Assembly: GCA_003247835.1 (NCBI GenBank)
Contig: QJYB01000061.1
Location: 95,020 to 159,019 of the forward strand
Source of the DNA: Gammaproteobacteria bacterium
GTDB lineage: Bacteria; Pseudomonadota; Gammaproteobacteria; Pseudomonadales; Azotimanducaceae
Direction of reading: 5' to 3'
DNA: 64,000 nt
This document shows positions 23,729-34,300 of the stretch, piece after piece. Each line of letters begins with the position of its first letter. Positions within the stretch are counted from its first letter, which is position 1. A program made the position numbers and the translations under genes. Under the pieces are notes generated by a model that ran no database searches, was not told the DNA's origin, and was given only the letters and a program-made list of their open reading frames with translations.

Positions 23729-26146
23729 TCAGCCTGACTCGCCGAGCCGGGTTTCCAGCGCCAGTACCCGCCGCGTGGTCTCCAGCACCGAGTCCGGATT
23801 GAGCGACAGCGACTCGATGCCGAGCCGCACCAGGAACTCGGCCACCTCCGGATAGTCGGACGGCGCCTGGCCGCAGATGCCCGAGTAACGGCCGTTACGC
23901 TGCGCACCCTGCACCGCCAGTTCGAGCATCTTCATCACCCCCGGATCCCGCTCGTCGAAGTCGAAGGCGACGATCTCCGAGTCCCGGTCCACGCCGAGGG
24001 TGAGCTGGGTGAGATCGTTGGAGCCGATGGAGAAGCCGTCGAAGTGCTTCGCGAACTCGTCGATCAGGATCACGTTGTTGGGGATCTCACACATCACGTA
24101 GATCTCGAGACCGTTCTGCCCGCGGACGAGCCCTTCCTCCGCCATGCTGGCGAGCACGGATTCCGCTTCCGGCACGCGGCGGCAGAAGGGCACCATGATC
24201 TTCACGTTCGTGAGGCCGAAGTCATCACGCACGCGTTTCAGCGCCCGGCACTCCAGCGCAAAGCCGTCCCGGTAAGCCGGATGACCGTAACGGGATGCCC
24301 CACGGAAGCCGAGCATGGGATTTTCTTCGACGAGCTCGAAGTCGTCGCCGCCGGTGAGCGCTTTGTACTCGTTCACCTTGAAGTCCGAGAGCCGGATCAC
24401 CACGGGCTTCGGGTAGAAGGCGGCGGCGATGGTGGCCACCCCTTCCGCCAGCCGGGTGACGAAGAACTCCGCCGGCTCTTCGAAGTCCGCCGTCGCCTCC
24501 GCGATCCGCGCCCGCACGTTCGGGTTCGTCACACGTTCCGGGTGGGCGAGCGCCATGGGATGGATGCCGATGTATTCGGTGATGATGAACTCGAGGCGGG
24601 CGAGTCCGACGCCGTCGTTCGGAATCATGGCCGCACGGAACGCCACGTCCGGATTACCCACGTTCATCATGATCTTCGTGCGGGGCCGCTCCAGCGTGTC
24701 CAGCGCCGTCACTTCCTTCTCGAAGGCGAGCTCGCCGGCGAAGACCTTGCCCGTCTCGCCGCCGGCACAGGTCACCGTGACGATCTGCCCGTCGGTGATC
24801 CGGCGCGTGGCGTCCTCGCTGCCGACCACGGCCGGAATACCCACCTCCCGGGCGACGATGGCGGCGTGGCAGGTCCGGCCGCCGCGGTCCGTGACCACCG
24901 CCGCCGCCTTCTTGATCACCGTCCCCCAGTCGGGCGCCGTGGTCTCGGCGACCAGGACGTCTCCCGTCTGAAACCTTGTCAGATCCTTCGGATTCGTGAT
25001 CACCCGCGCCGGGCCCACGGCCACCGCGGTGCCCACCGCCCGCCCCGTCACCAGCGGCTCGCCGCTCTCCTGCACCCGATAGCGGACCAGCTGATTCGGA
25101 TCCTGCCGGGACGCCACCGTCTCCGGCCGGGCCTGGACGATGTAGAGCTCACCATCCATGCCGTCCTTGGCCCACTCCACGTCCATGGGCACATGCCGGC
25201 CTGCCAGGCGGCTGTAGTGATCTTCGATCACGAGCGCATACCCGTTGAGGGTCAGCACCTCCGCGTCGGTGAGCGAGAAACGATGCTGCAGACGCTCAGG
25301 GGTCGGCTCGTTGATCGTCTCGCTGCCGAGGCGCCTGCGGCCACAGACCATGCGCAGCCGCTTGGAGCCGAGCTTGCGGCGCAGCACGTACTCGTGCCCC
25401 TGCCGGAAGGTCGCCTTGTGCACGTAGAACTCGTCAGGGTCCACCACCCCCTGCACCACGTTCTCGCCGAGCCCGTACGCCGACGTCAGCAGCACCACGT
25501 CCGGATGACCGGACTCCGTGTCGATGGTGAAGATCACGCCGCTCGCCGCCAGGTCCGCGCGCACCATCTTCATCACCCCCACGGACAGCGCCACCTTCAG
25601 GTGATCGAAGCCGAGATCGTGGCGGTAGCGGATGGCCCGGTCGGTGAACAGACTCGCCAGACAGTGACGGCAGGATTCCAGCAGCGCCTGGGAACCGGAA
25701 ACGTTGAGGAAGGAATCGTGCTGGCCGGCAAAGCTCGCCTCGGGCAGGTCTTCCGCCGTGGCCGAGCTGCGCACGGCCAGGCGTACGTCGTCACCGTACT
25801 CGGTCTGCAGGGCCTGGTAGGCGACCTCCACGGCCTCGGCCGCCGCTTCGGGAAACGGCGCCTCGTAGAGCAGCTCCCGGCAGTGGCGACCGGCATCGGC
25901 GAGCGAGGTGACGTTGGTCACGTCCGTACGGGCGAGGATCTTGGTCAGCGACCGGCGCACACCGGGTGCGTCGAGCAGCTCAAGATAGGCGCGGGTGGTG
26001 AGCGCAAATCCGTTCGGTATCCGTACTCCTGCCGCGGTCAGCTCCCGATACATCTCCCCCAGTGAGGCATTCTTGCCGCCGACCAGCGGCAGGTCCCGAT
26101 GGTCGATGTCCTTGAACCAGTGGACGTAGTCCGTCTCTCTGCTCAT
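23729..26146 (-). CDS. ppsA: Phosphoenolpyruvate synthase
   Basis: 805-residue enzyme that makes PEP from pyruvate and ATP (AMP + Pi formed), the entry point to gluconeogenesis. The N-terminal ATP-grasp domain has VGGKNASLGEM, VRSSATAEDLPEASFAGQHD and VEWAKDG. The swivelling phosphohistidine domain has GGRTCHAAIVAREVGIPAVVG with His427. The C-terminal PEP/pyruvate barrel has MVPFCRR, GLEIYVMCEIPNN, IGSNDLTQLTLGVDRDS and YSGICGQAPSDYPEVAEFLV. The length matches E. coli PpsA (792). The ATG at 26146 begins MSRETDYVHWF. It diverges from alanine dehydrogenase 86 bases away, so alanine carbon could flow through pyruvate to PEP. Confidence 0.97.
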   Translation of the reverse strand: MSRETDYVHWFKDIDHRDLPLVGGKNASLGEMYRELTAAGVRIPNGFALTTRAYLELLDAPGVRRSLTKILARTDVTNVTSLADAGRHCRELLYEAPFPEAAAEAVEVAYQALQTEYGDDVRLAVRSSATAEDLPEASFAGQHDSFLNVSGSQALLESCRHCLASLFTDRAIRYRHDLGFDHLKVALSVGVMKMVRADLAASGVIFTIDTESGHPDVVLLTSAYGLGENVVQGVVDPDEFYVHKATFRQGHEYVLRRKLGSKRLRMVCGRRRLGSETINEPTPERLQHRFSLTDAEVLTLNGYALVIEDHYSRLAGRHVPMDVEWAKDGMDGELYIVQARPETVASRQDPNQLVRYRVQESGEPLVTGRAVGTAVAVGPARVITNPKDLTRFQTGDVLVAETTAPDWGTVIKKAAAVVTDRGGRTCHAAIVAREVGIPAVVGSEDATRRITDGQIVTVTCAGGETGKVFAGELAFEKEVTALDTLERPRTKIMMNVGNPDVAFRAAMIPNDGVGLARLEFIITEYIGIHPMALAHPERVTNPNVRARIAEATADFEEPAEFFVTRLAEGVATIAAAFYPKPVVIRLSDFKVNEYKALTGGDDFELVEENPMLGFRGASRYGHPAYRDGFALECRALKRVRDDFGLTNVKIMVPFCRRVPEAESVLASMAEEGLVRGQNGLEIYVMCEIPNNVILIDEFAKHFDGFSIGSNDLTQLTLGVDRDSEIVAFDFDERDPGVMKMLELAVQGAQRNGRYSGICGQAPSDYPEVAEFLVRLGIESLSLNPDSVLETTRRVLALETRLGESG

Positions 26147-26232
26147 ACGCGTCGTCCTGCCCCTGCCCCGTACCCTGCTCCATGGGTGATACTCACCCGC
26201 TACGGTCAATCACCCAGCCAGGAGATTATGTC

Positions 26233-27351
<1,119 letters not shown>

Positions 27352-27423
27352 TCGTCAGGCAGGCGTGTCGCGTACACTCGACAGGAAACGTCCCCAACAG
27401 CAACAACGACCAAGGAATCACTC

Positions 27424-27879
27424 ATGACGCTTCGACCACCCCGTTTTCTCGCCGCCCTCACACTGCTGCTGCCGGTGGGGCTCGTGACCGCACCTGTCGA
27501 CGCCGCCGAGTACCTGACCTCGGAGCAGACCGAATCACTGGGTCTGCCCTTCTCGGATGCGGTGCGCGCCGGCGACCTGCTGATCCTCTCGGGCCAGCTC
27601 GGCAACCTGCCCGGCTCCCTGCAGCTGGCGCCCGGCGGTATCCGCGCGGAGGCACGTCAGGCTCTGGAGAACGTGAAGCGCATTCTCGAGGCCAACGGCT
27701 CCAGCATGGACAAGGTGGTGAAGTGCACCGTGATGATGGCCGATATCGCCGAGTGGGGTGCGTTCAACGAGGTCTACGTGACCTACTTCCCCGGTCACAA
27801 ACCTGCCCGCAGCGCCTTTGCCGCCAGCGGCCTGGCCGCCGGTGGCCGGGTGGAGCTGGAGTGCTGGGCGGAGGCCTGA
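27424..27879 (+). CDS. Exported RidA-family protein
   Basis: 151 residues: a signal peptide (about 1-27, ending APVDA) on a YjgF/RidA domain. Cytoplasmic RidA removes toxic enamine/imine intermediates of PLP enzymes. The domain here contains PFSDAVRAGDLLILSGQLG, ALENVKRILEANGSSMDKVVKCTVMMADI, FNEVYVTYFPGHKPARSAFAASGLAAGGRVELECWA. The canonical substrate-binding Arg of RidA (PARs/t at about 105) is present as Arg in KPARSAF, and the terminal Glu in VELECWA is kept. Export to the periplasm is the unusual part, and its job there is unknown. It follows ald by 72 bases on the same strand. Confidence 0.88.
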   Translation: MTLRPPRFLAALTLLLPVGLVTAPVDAAEYLTSEQTESLGLPFSDAVRAGDLLILSGQLGNLPGSLQLAPGGIRAEARQALENVKRILEANGSSMDKVVKCTVMMADIAEWGAFNEVYVTYFPGHKPARSAFAASGLAAGGRVELECWAEA

Positions 27880-27993
27880 TCCGTCGGCCTGGGACCAGTC
27901 CCGTTCCAGTCGACGGGATGATCGCCAACGGTTTGCGATGACCGGAACCTTCTGAGAACCTTTCCCCTTTTCACCACTCTGGGGAAGCACCGG

Positions 27994-29772
27994 ATGTACC
28001 GGATCCGATTCGACCGGGCGCACCTCTCGCGCGCCTTTTTCCTGATCGTGACGACGACCGTCGCCCTGACCGGCTGCAGCCGGGACACGGAGGACGCCGC
28101 ACCGGCCGCCAAACCCGGCGTCACCGCGGATCTGGTCCTGCGCGGCGGCACGGTCGCCACCGTCGATCCGGCCATCGGCACGGCACAGGCCGTGGCCATC
28201 GCCGGCGCCGCGATCCTGGCGGTGGGCAGCAACGAAGAGATCTCGGCCTACATCGGTGACGACACCGAGCTGGTAGAGCTCGGCGGGCGTTTCGTCATGC
28301 CGGGTTTCATCGAGGGCCACGGCCACTTCATGGATCTCGGCCGATCCAAGCAGATCCTGGATCTCAACGGCGTGGCGAACTGGGACGAGATCGTCAACAT
28401 GGTCGCCGTGGCGGTGGATCAGTCGGAGCCGGGAGAGTGGATCTTCGGCCGCGGCTGGCACCAGGATAAATGGAACCGCGTCCCGGAAGACGCGGTGGAT
28501 GGGGTGCCGGTCAACACGACGCTGAACGCGGTTTCGCCCGACAATCCGGTGCTGCTCGAACACGCCAGTGGGCACGCGACGTTTGCCAACGATGCCGCCC
28601 TTGCCGCCGCGGGCGTCGGTGACGACACGCCCGATCCTGCCGGTGGAACGATCGTAAGGGACGCAGATGGCAAGGCGACCGGCCTGCTGCGCGAATCCGC
28701 CCAGGACCTGCTGGGCAGTGCTCTGAGCGCCTACGAAGCCCGACTCACCCCGGAAGAGCGCGACGCGCAGATGCGGGAGCAGGTCTTCCTCGCCGGTCAG
28801 GAAGCGCTCGCCCATGGGGTGACGTCGTTTCACGATGCCGGGTCTTCCTTCGCGACCATCGATTTCTTCAGGCGTCTGGAAGACGAAGCCACGCTGCCCG
28901 TCCGTCTGTATGTGATGGTCCGCTACGAAAGCAACGAGGATATGGATGCCATGCTGGACAGGTACCGGATGCTCGCCGAGGACAACGACTTTCTCGCCGT
29001 TCGGTCCATCAAGCGTCAGATCGACGGCGCTCTGGGGGCACACGGCGCCTGGCTGCTGGCCCCTTACACCGACCTGCCCAGCACGTCGGGTCTCGTGCTC
29101 GAGCCCGTGGAGGACATCGAGGCCACTGCAGACATCGCGATCAGACACGGGTTTCAGGTGAACACTCACGCCATCGGCGATCGGGCCAACCGGGAAACCC
29201 TGAATATCTATCAGCGCGCCTTCGAGCGCGCAGGCGTCGACGGCAGACCGCTGCGCTGGCGGATCGAGCATGCCCAGCACATCGACCCCGCCGATGTGCC
29301 CCGGTTCGCCGGCCTCGGCGTGATCGCTGCCATGCAGGGCATCCACTGTACCTCCGACGGCCCCTGGGTACCCAGCCGTCTCGGGGAGGAACGGGCCGGG
29401 CTGACCTCCTATCCATGGCGGGATCTGATCGATTCCGGCGCGGTGATCGGCAACGGCACGGACGTCCCCGTGGAGCTCATCGATCCCATTACTTCCTATT
29501 ACGCCTCCGTGTCGCGCATGACCAGGGACGGCACGCGATTTCATCCCGAGCAGGTGATGACCCGACAGGAGGCGCTCGAGAGCTACACGATCAACAACGC
29601 CTATGCGGCCTTCGAAGAGGATCTCAAGGGATCACTCACACCGGGCAAGCTGGCGGACCTGGTAGTGCTTTCCCAGGATCTGCTCACCGTGGCGGAGGAC
29701 CAGATTCCACAGACCCAGGTGGACATGACGATTCTCGGCGGCGCCGTCGTCTACCGTCGCCAGGGAGACTGA
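27994..29772 (+). CDS. Amidohydrolase family 3 lipoprotein (YtcJ-like)
   Basis: 592-residue periplasmic metal-dependent hydrolase. The N-terminus is a lipoprotein signal with ALTGC (Cys28). VADLVLRGGTVATVDP starts the composite beta-sandwich. The metal His pair is His109/His111 in EGHGHF. Other landmarks of the YtcJ/amidohydrolase 3 group are WIFGRGWHQDKW, LLEHASGHATFAN, NTHAIGDRANRETL, IEHAQHI and the late GNGTDVPVELIDP, followed by GSLTPGKLADLVVLSQDL. Members act on amides, formamides or N-acyl compounds; the substrate here is unknown. It lies 114 bases after the RidA gene and 45 before the DUF748 gene. Confidence 0.88.
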   Translation: MYRIRFDRAHLSRAFFLIVTTTVALTGCSRDTEDAAPAAKPGVTADLVLRGGTVATVDPAIGTAQAVAIAGAAILAVGSNEEISAYIGDDTELVELGGRFVMPGFIEGHGHFMDLGRSKQILDLNGVANWDEIVNMVAVAVDQSEPGEWIFGRGWHQDKWNRVPEDAVDGVPVNTTLNAVSPDNPVLLEHASGHATFANDAALAAAGVGDDTPDPAGGTIVRDADGKATGLLRESAQDLLGSALSAYEARLTPEERDAQMREQVFLAGQEALAHGVTSFHDAGSSFATIDFFRRLEDEATLPVRLYVMVRYESNEDMDAMLDRYRMLAEDNDFLAVRSIKRQIDGALGAHGAWLLAPYTDLPSTSGLVLEPVEDIEATADIAIRHGFQVNTHAIGDRANRETLNIYQRAFERAGVDGRPLRWRIEHAQHIDPADVPRFAGLGVIAAMQGIHCTSDGPWVPSRLGEERAGLTSYPWRDLIDSGAVIGNGTDVPVELIDPITSYYASVSRMTRDGTRFHPEQVMTRQEALESYTINNAYAAFEEDLKGSLTPGKLADLVVLSQDLLTVAEDQIPQTQVDMTILGGAVVYRRQGD

Positions 29773-29817
29773 TCGCCCGGCATCCGGAGTGCGCTTTCAC
29801 GTGACAGGGAGTCCAAC

Positions 29818-32800
29818 GTGAAGATCGACAGGAAATGGTTCTACGCGGCAGCCGGCGTTGCTATCTACGCGCTGGCAGGCTTCCTGCTCGCGCCGTGGCT
29901 GCTGAAACGGTCCCTCGTCAGCACCCTCGATGAGCGGCTGGAGCTGAACGCGACACTCGAGTCGCTCGCCATCAATCCGTTCACGCTGACCCTGACGGCC
30001 GACGGACTGTCTGTGACCGAACGCGACGGCGCGCCGCTCCTCGCGTTCGAGCGCCTGTTCGTCAACTTCGAGCTGTCGAGCCTGTTCCACTGGGCGGTCT
30101 CCTTCGACGAGGTGCATCTGATCCGACCTGCGGTGCACTTCGAACGTCTGAACGACACCGAGAACACACTCTCGGGGCTGGCCGACACCTGGCGCCGGAC
30201 GGCAGAGTCCACAGATTTGGAGCCTGCCTTGGAAGCCGACGTGAACGAGTCCACGGAAGGTCTGTTCCGGCTGATCGTGTCCGACCTGCGCATCGTCGAA
30301 GGCCGGTTGAGCGTCACGGATCGCTCTCGAACGGAACCGTTCAGCACCGAGTTCGGGCCCATCAATCTGGCGGTCACCGACCTGTCCACCCTGCCGGATG
30401 ACAGCGGTACTCAGCAGGTGACCATCCACACCGAATCCGGCGCCGAGCTCGCCTGGACCGGCGGCCTGGTCGTGAACCCGCTGTCCGTCACCGGCAATGT
30501 CACCATTCGGGGTGGTTACATGCCGCTGGTGTTCCGCTACTTCCGCGACGAGCTGAACCTGCCCATCGGCATCGAAGGCGGAGAGATCGATGCCAGGCTG
30601 GACTACACCGTGGCGCTCGACGACCACGGCGAGCTCTCGGTGCGGGTGGAGAACCTGGCAGGCACCCTGAGCGGGGTCACCGTCACTCAGCCCGATCATC
30701 CACCGGTGCTCGAGCTCGATACGTTCTCCGTGACCGGTGGAAGCTTCGCCTGGCCGGCGCAGATCGTGCACGTGGACGATATCCTGGTCGCCGGCCTGTC
30801 CATCGATGCCTACCGGGCGGCCGATGGCAGCTACCTGCCGATGCCCCCGGGTTCATCAGAGGAGGTGCCAGCCGAAACGGCGGCAGCCGATCAGGACGAG
30901 GCGATCGAACCATCTGCCACCGACGAAAGCGATGCCCTGGCCGGCTGGTCGCTGACAGCCGACACACTGCGGCTGACCGGCTGGGCAATCCGTCACACGG
31001 ACGCCACCCTGGACAACGGCACGCTGGCAGTCTCCGATCTGAATCTCACGTTGTCGGATCTGAGCAATGCGTCCGGCCAGGCAATGCCGCTGGCCCTGGA
31101 TCTCACACCGGCCGTCGGTGGCCGGGTGGTCCTGAACGGGCAGCTGACCGCGCTGCCCCAGGCGACGTTGAGCGCCGAGGTCACCGCTGAGGAGATCCCA
31201 CTGGCCATCGCTCAGCCTTATGTGGACCCGATCGTGCATGTCGGTATCGGCGACGGCCGGCTGTCGCTCGCCGGACAGATCACGAGCAGCGAGGCAGAAC
31301 CCCTGCTCTACGATGGTGACTTCCGCATCGCGGACCTGAGCCTCACCGATCGGCTCCAGGACGAGCGCCTGCTCGCGTGGCAGCTGCTGAGCGTGGATCG
31401 TCTGCGGGCGAGACCCGCGTCTCTGGAGCTGTCGACCCTGACCATCGATTCGCCCTATGCCCGCGTCGAGGTGGAACAGGGCGGCCGGACCAACCTCGAT
31501 CGGCTGATAGTCACCGAAGCCGACGACCCGGCGGACGCTGAAACAACCGGCGGCGCATCTGCTTCGGAGCCTGCACCGGCCCGGCAATTCCTGCTCACCG
31601 TCGGCGAAACCCGCATCAGCGACGGCAGCGCGCACTTCGAGGACCTGAACCTGCCGTTACCCTTTCAGGCGGACATCACCCATCTGGCAGGCAACCTCTC
31701 GACGCTCGCCTCGAACAGCAACGCCCCTTCCCGGGTCGCCATCGAAGGACAGGTGAACGAATACGGGCGACTGAAGATCACCGGCAACCTGCAGCCCTTC
31801 TCCCCCATCCGCGGCACCGATGTGGAAGTGGCCTTCAGCAACGTCGAGCTGCCACGCATGTCTCCCTACACGATCAAGTTCGCCGGTCGACGGATCGCCG
31901 ACGGTCGCACGGACCTGACCCTCACCTACAAGGTGGTCGACGGCAGGATGAATGGTGATAACCACCTCGTCATCCGCGACCTGCGCCTGGGCGAGAAGGT
32001 ACCTCACCCCGATGCCATGAACCTGCCGCTGGACCTCGCCGTGGCGCTGATGAAGGACCCCACCGGTGTCGTCGACTTCAATTTCCCCGTCAGCGGCTCT
32101 CTCGACGATCCGCAGTTCAGCTATTCAGGCGCGATCATGAAGGCGCTCTCCAACCTGATCCTCGGGATCGCAGCCGCACCGTTCAAGCTGCTCGGCGCCC
32201 TGGTCGGTGTCGCGCCCGACGAGTTCGAGCACATCGCCTTCGAAGCCGGCCGTTCGGATCTGACCCCTCCTCAACGCGAGGTGCTGGCAAAGCTGGCCGC
32301 CGCGCTGGCTCAGCGGCCAGAGCTCAGCCTCGCGCTCACCCCGGTTTCGGACCCGGACAGCGACCGCCTGGCCCTCAAGGAAGCGCAACTTGAGGCGGCG
32401 CTCGAAGCGCGCCTGGCCGCGGACGGCGACACCCGGGCCATGATCGGCGAACGGCGCCTGAAACACCTCGAAAAGCTCTACGATGAGGCCGGACAGGCAC
32501 CGGACCGCGCAACCCTGAAACTCGAGTCGAGCCCGCCCGACGCCGAAGGCAAGCCAACCTTCGACCCGCTCATCTACACCGAGCGGCTTCGCAGCGCGCT
32601 GGTCGCCGCCGAGCCGGTACCGGACGAAGACCTGGCGGCGCTCGCCGGTCAGCGGGTCGAAACGGTCCAAGAGGCGCTGACCGGTGCGGTGACGCTGGCG
32701 CCGGAACGATTGACCCTGCGACCCGCAGAGACGGAAGGCGCGGACAAGGATGGACGGGTCCTCATGCCGCTCGAGGTCACGGCACGTGGCTCCGCAGCTC

Positions 32801-32823
32801 GAACCGATACGGGGGAACGATGA
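29818..32823 (+). CDS. DUF748 (AsmA/YhdP-like) envelope protein
   Basis: 1001-residue inner-membrane-anchored periplasmic protein. An N-terminal helix (YAAAGVAIYALAGFLLAPWLL, residues 9-29) precedes long beta-rich repeats of the AsmA-like type (LESLAINPFTLTLTADGLSV, LFVNFELSSLFHWAVSFDEVHLIRP). Residues about 640-800 hold the DUF748 core (ELPRMSPYTIKFAGRRIADG, HLVIRDLRLGEK, ALMKDPTGVVDFNFPVSG, FSYSGAIMKAL). An OmpA-like tail follows (IAFEAGRSDLTPPQREVLAKLAAAL). AsmA relatives bridge the envelope and move phospholipids; that role is inference here. The start is GTG 29818 with AGGGAG before it. The CoA-transferase start overlaps its stop (ATGA). Confidence 0.85.
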   Translation: MKIDRKWFYAAAGVAIYALAGFLLAPWLLKRSLVSTLDERLELNATLESLAINPFTLTLTADGLSVTERDGAPLLAFERLFVNFELSSLFHWAVSFDEVHLIRPAVHFERLNDTENTLSGLADTWRRTAESTDLEPALEADVNESTEGLFRLIVSDLRIVEGRLSVTDRSRTEPFSTEFGPINLAVTDLSTLPDDSGTQQVTIHTESGAELAWTGGLVVNPLSVTGNVTIRGGYMPLVFRYFRDELNLPIGIEGGEIDARLDYTVALDDHGELSVRVENLAGTLSGVTVTQPDHPPVLELDTFSVTGGSFAWPAQIVHVDDILVAGLSIDAYRAADGSYLPMPPGSSEEVPAETAAADQDEAIEPSATDESDALAGWSLTADTLRLTGWAIRHTDATLDNGTLAVSDLNLTLSDLSNASGQAMPLALDLTPAVGGRVVLNGQLTALPQATLSAEVTAEEIPLAIAQPYVDPIVHVGIGDGRLSLAGQITSSEAEPLLYDGDFRIADLSLTDRLQDERLLAWQLLSVDRLRARPASLELSTLTIDSPYARVEVEQGGRTNLDRLIVTEADDPADAETTGGASASEPAPARQFLLTVGETRISDGSAHFEDLNLPLPFQADITHLAGNLSTLASNSNAPSRVAIEGQVNEYGRLKITGNLQPFSPIRGTDVEVAFSNVELPRMSPYTIKFAGRRIADGRTDLTLTYKVVDGRMNGDNHLVIRDLRLGEKVPHPDAMNLPLDLAVALMKDPTGVVDFNFPVSGSLDDPQFSYSGAIMKALSNLILGIAAAPFKLLGALVGVAPDEFEHIAFEAGRSDLTPPQREVLAKLAAALAQRPELSLALTPVSDPDSDRLALKEAQLEAALEARLAADGDTRAMIGERRLKHLEKLYDEAGQAPDRATLKLESSPPDAEGKPTFDPLIYTERLRSALVAAEPVPDEDLAALAGQRVETVQEALTGAVTLAPERLTLRPAETEGADKDGRVLMPLEVTARGSAARTDTGER

Positions 32824-34271
32824 CAAAGAGACGGACGCCAAACAGAACCTCCCGGTCGTCGGGCGCCGTATTCCGCCAGGCACTCGCCGAGCTCGGATCG
32901 GTTACCGGCACACCACCGGTATCGAACGACATCCGCTTCGGCGCCCGGGCGACGGGCCTGGACACGCCTTTCAGGGCTGCCGAGGCCGCCGCCGCAGCCC
33001 TCGCCGCCGGTGCCGGGATTGCCCGCGATCTGGCAAGGCGCAACGGCGGTAAGCCAGGAGTGATCGAGCTCGACAGCCGTCATGCGGAAGCGTCTCTCAC
33101 GAGCTTTGCCTACCTGCGCTTCCTGGATCCGAAGCGCGGCCTTGGTCCGCGACAGCCCGGGGAGGCCAGAACCGCTGCGGCCGGTTTCTATCCGACCCGC
33201 GACGATCGCTGGATCTACCTCCACTCCGGCTTCCCGCACAACACCCGGGGGCTGCTGACGCTGCTGGGTGTGCCGGACGACCGCAAGGCCGTCGGCCGCG
33301 CCGTCAGGCGCTGGCGCGCGGCGGAGCTGGAGGACGCCATTGCCGAGGCCGGCCTCTGCGGCGCCATGGTGCGCAGTGCATCGGAGTGGGACGCGAGCGC
33401 TTCGGGCCGTCTCCTCGGCAGTCGTCCCGTGGTCGAGATCATCCAGATGGGCGACAGCGATCCGGAGCCGGTGCCCGGCTCCGCAGAACGGCCCCTGGCC
33501 GGCACCCGGGTCCTCGATCTCACCCGCATCCTCGCCGGGCCGACCTGCGCCCGAACCCTGGCGTCCTACGGTGCGGACGTGCTGCGGGTCGGTTCCGAGC
33601 ACCTGCCCAGCATCCCATTGTTCGTCACCGATACCGGATTGGGTAAGCGGGCCTGTTATCTGGATCTCGGCAGGGCCGCAGACGCCCGCCGTCTGAAGCG
33701 CCTGATCCGCCAGGCAGACGTCTTCTCCCAGGGATACCGCAGCGGTGCCATGGAACGCCTGGGGTTCGGTGTCAGCGACGTGGTCGGCATGCGACCGGGC
33801 ATCGTCTACGTGTCCATCAACTGCTATGGCCACGAAGGCGCCTGGCGGCCGCGCCCCGGCTGGGAACAGCTGGCCCAGACGGTGACCGGTATGGCGGCGG
33901 CACAGGGCAGGCACCTGAAGCAGCCGGCGCCCACCCTGCTGCCGGCAGCGGTCAACGACTACACCACCGGCTACCTGGCCGCCGTGGGTGCACTCGCGGC
34001 GCTGGCGCTCCGGGCCGAGCGTGGCGGCAGCTACTGGGTCCGGGTATCGCTGGCGCGCACCGCCATGTGGGTGCGGTCGCTGGGTGTGCACGCGGCACCT
34101 CGACCCCGGCCGGTCACGGCGTCCGAGATCGGCCGCTGGTCGGCGGAGATGGACTCGGCCTGGGGGCCGCTCGTCTACCTCCGACCTGCCGTTTCCGCAA
34201 ACCGACTCGACATCTGCTGGGACCGCTCCCCGTCGCCCCTCGGCGCCGACCGGCCCGCCTTCGTCAGCTGA
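32820..34271 (+). CDS. CaiB/BaiF-type CoA transferase with swapped domain order
   Basis: 483-residue family III CoA transferase. In ordinary members the PLAG.RVLDLTR..AGP motif is at the N-terminus and the RDDRWI.LH part comes later. Here residues about 1-215 hold the late-type segment (FYPTRDDRWIYLHSGFPHN, ELEDAIAEAGLCGAMVRSASEW), and RPLAGTRVLDLTRILAGP starts only at about residue 223. This suggests a circular permutation or an N-terminal partial duplication. The usual catalytic Asp may be that in AAVNDYTTGYLAA. It begins inside the DUF748 stop (ATGA), so the two are co-translated. Acyl substrate unknown. It differs clearly from the normal-order paralogue at 43193-44359. Confidence 0.82.
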   Translation: MTKRRTPNRTSRSSGAVFRQALAELGSVTGTPPVSNDIRFGARATGLDTPFRAAEAAAAALAAGAGIARDLARRNGGKPGVIELDSRHAEASLTSFAYLRFLDPKRGLGPRQPGEARTAAAGFYPTRDDRWIYLHSGFPHNTRGLLTLLGVPDDRKAVGRAVRRWRAAELEDAIAEAGLCGAMVRSASEWDASASGRLLGSRPVVEIIQMGDSDPEPVPGSAERPLAGTRVLDLTRILAGPTCARTLASYGADVLRVGSEHLPSIPLFVTDTGLGKRACYLDLGRAADARRLKRLIRQADVFSQGYRSGAMERLGFGVSDVVGMRPGIVYVSINCYGHEGAWRPRPGWEQLAQTVTGMAAAQGRHLKQPAPTLLPAAVNDYTTGYLAAVGALAALALRAERGGSYWVRVSLARTAMWVRSLGVHAAPRPRPVTASEIGRWSAEMDSAWGPLVYLRPAVSANRLDICWDRSPSPLGADRPAFVS

Positions 34272-34277
34272 GCACCC

Positions 34278-34293
34278 GCGCGCGAGTGCGCGC
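34278..34293. terminator. GC hairpin between convergent CoA transferase and hydrolase genes
   Basis: GCGCGC, loop GAGT, GCGCGC in the 29-base gap between two convergent stops. It lacks a T-run, so bidirectional termination is plausible but unproven. Confidence 0.35.
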
Positions 34294-34300
34294 CGGCCCA

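Noticed and set aside
24044..26065. 673-residue plus-strand frame over ppsA
   Set aside because: Shadow of PEP synthase, whose catalytic motifs are complete on the other strand.
27535..29544. 669-residue minus-strand frame over the amidohydrolase
   Set aside because: Shadow of an amidohydrolase lipoprotein with intact metal motifs.
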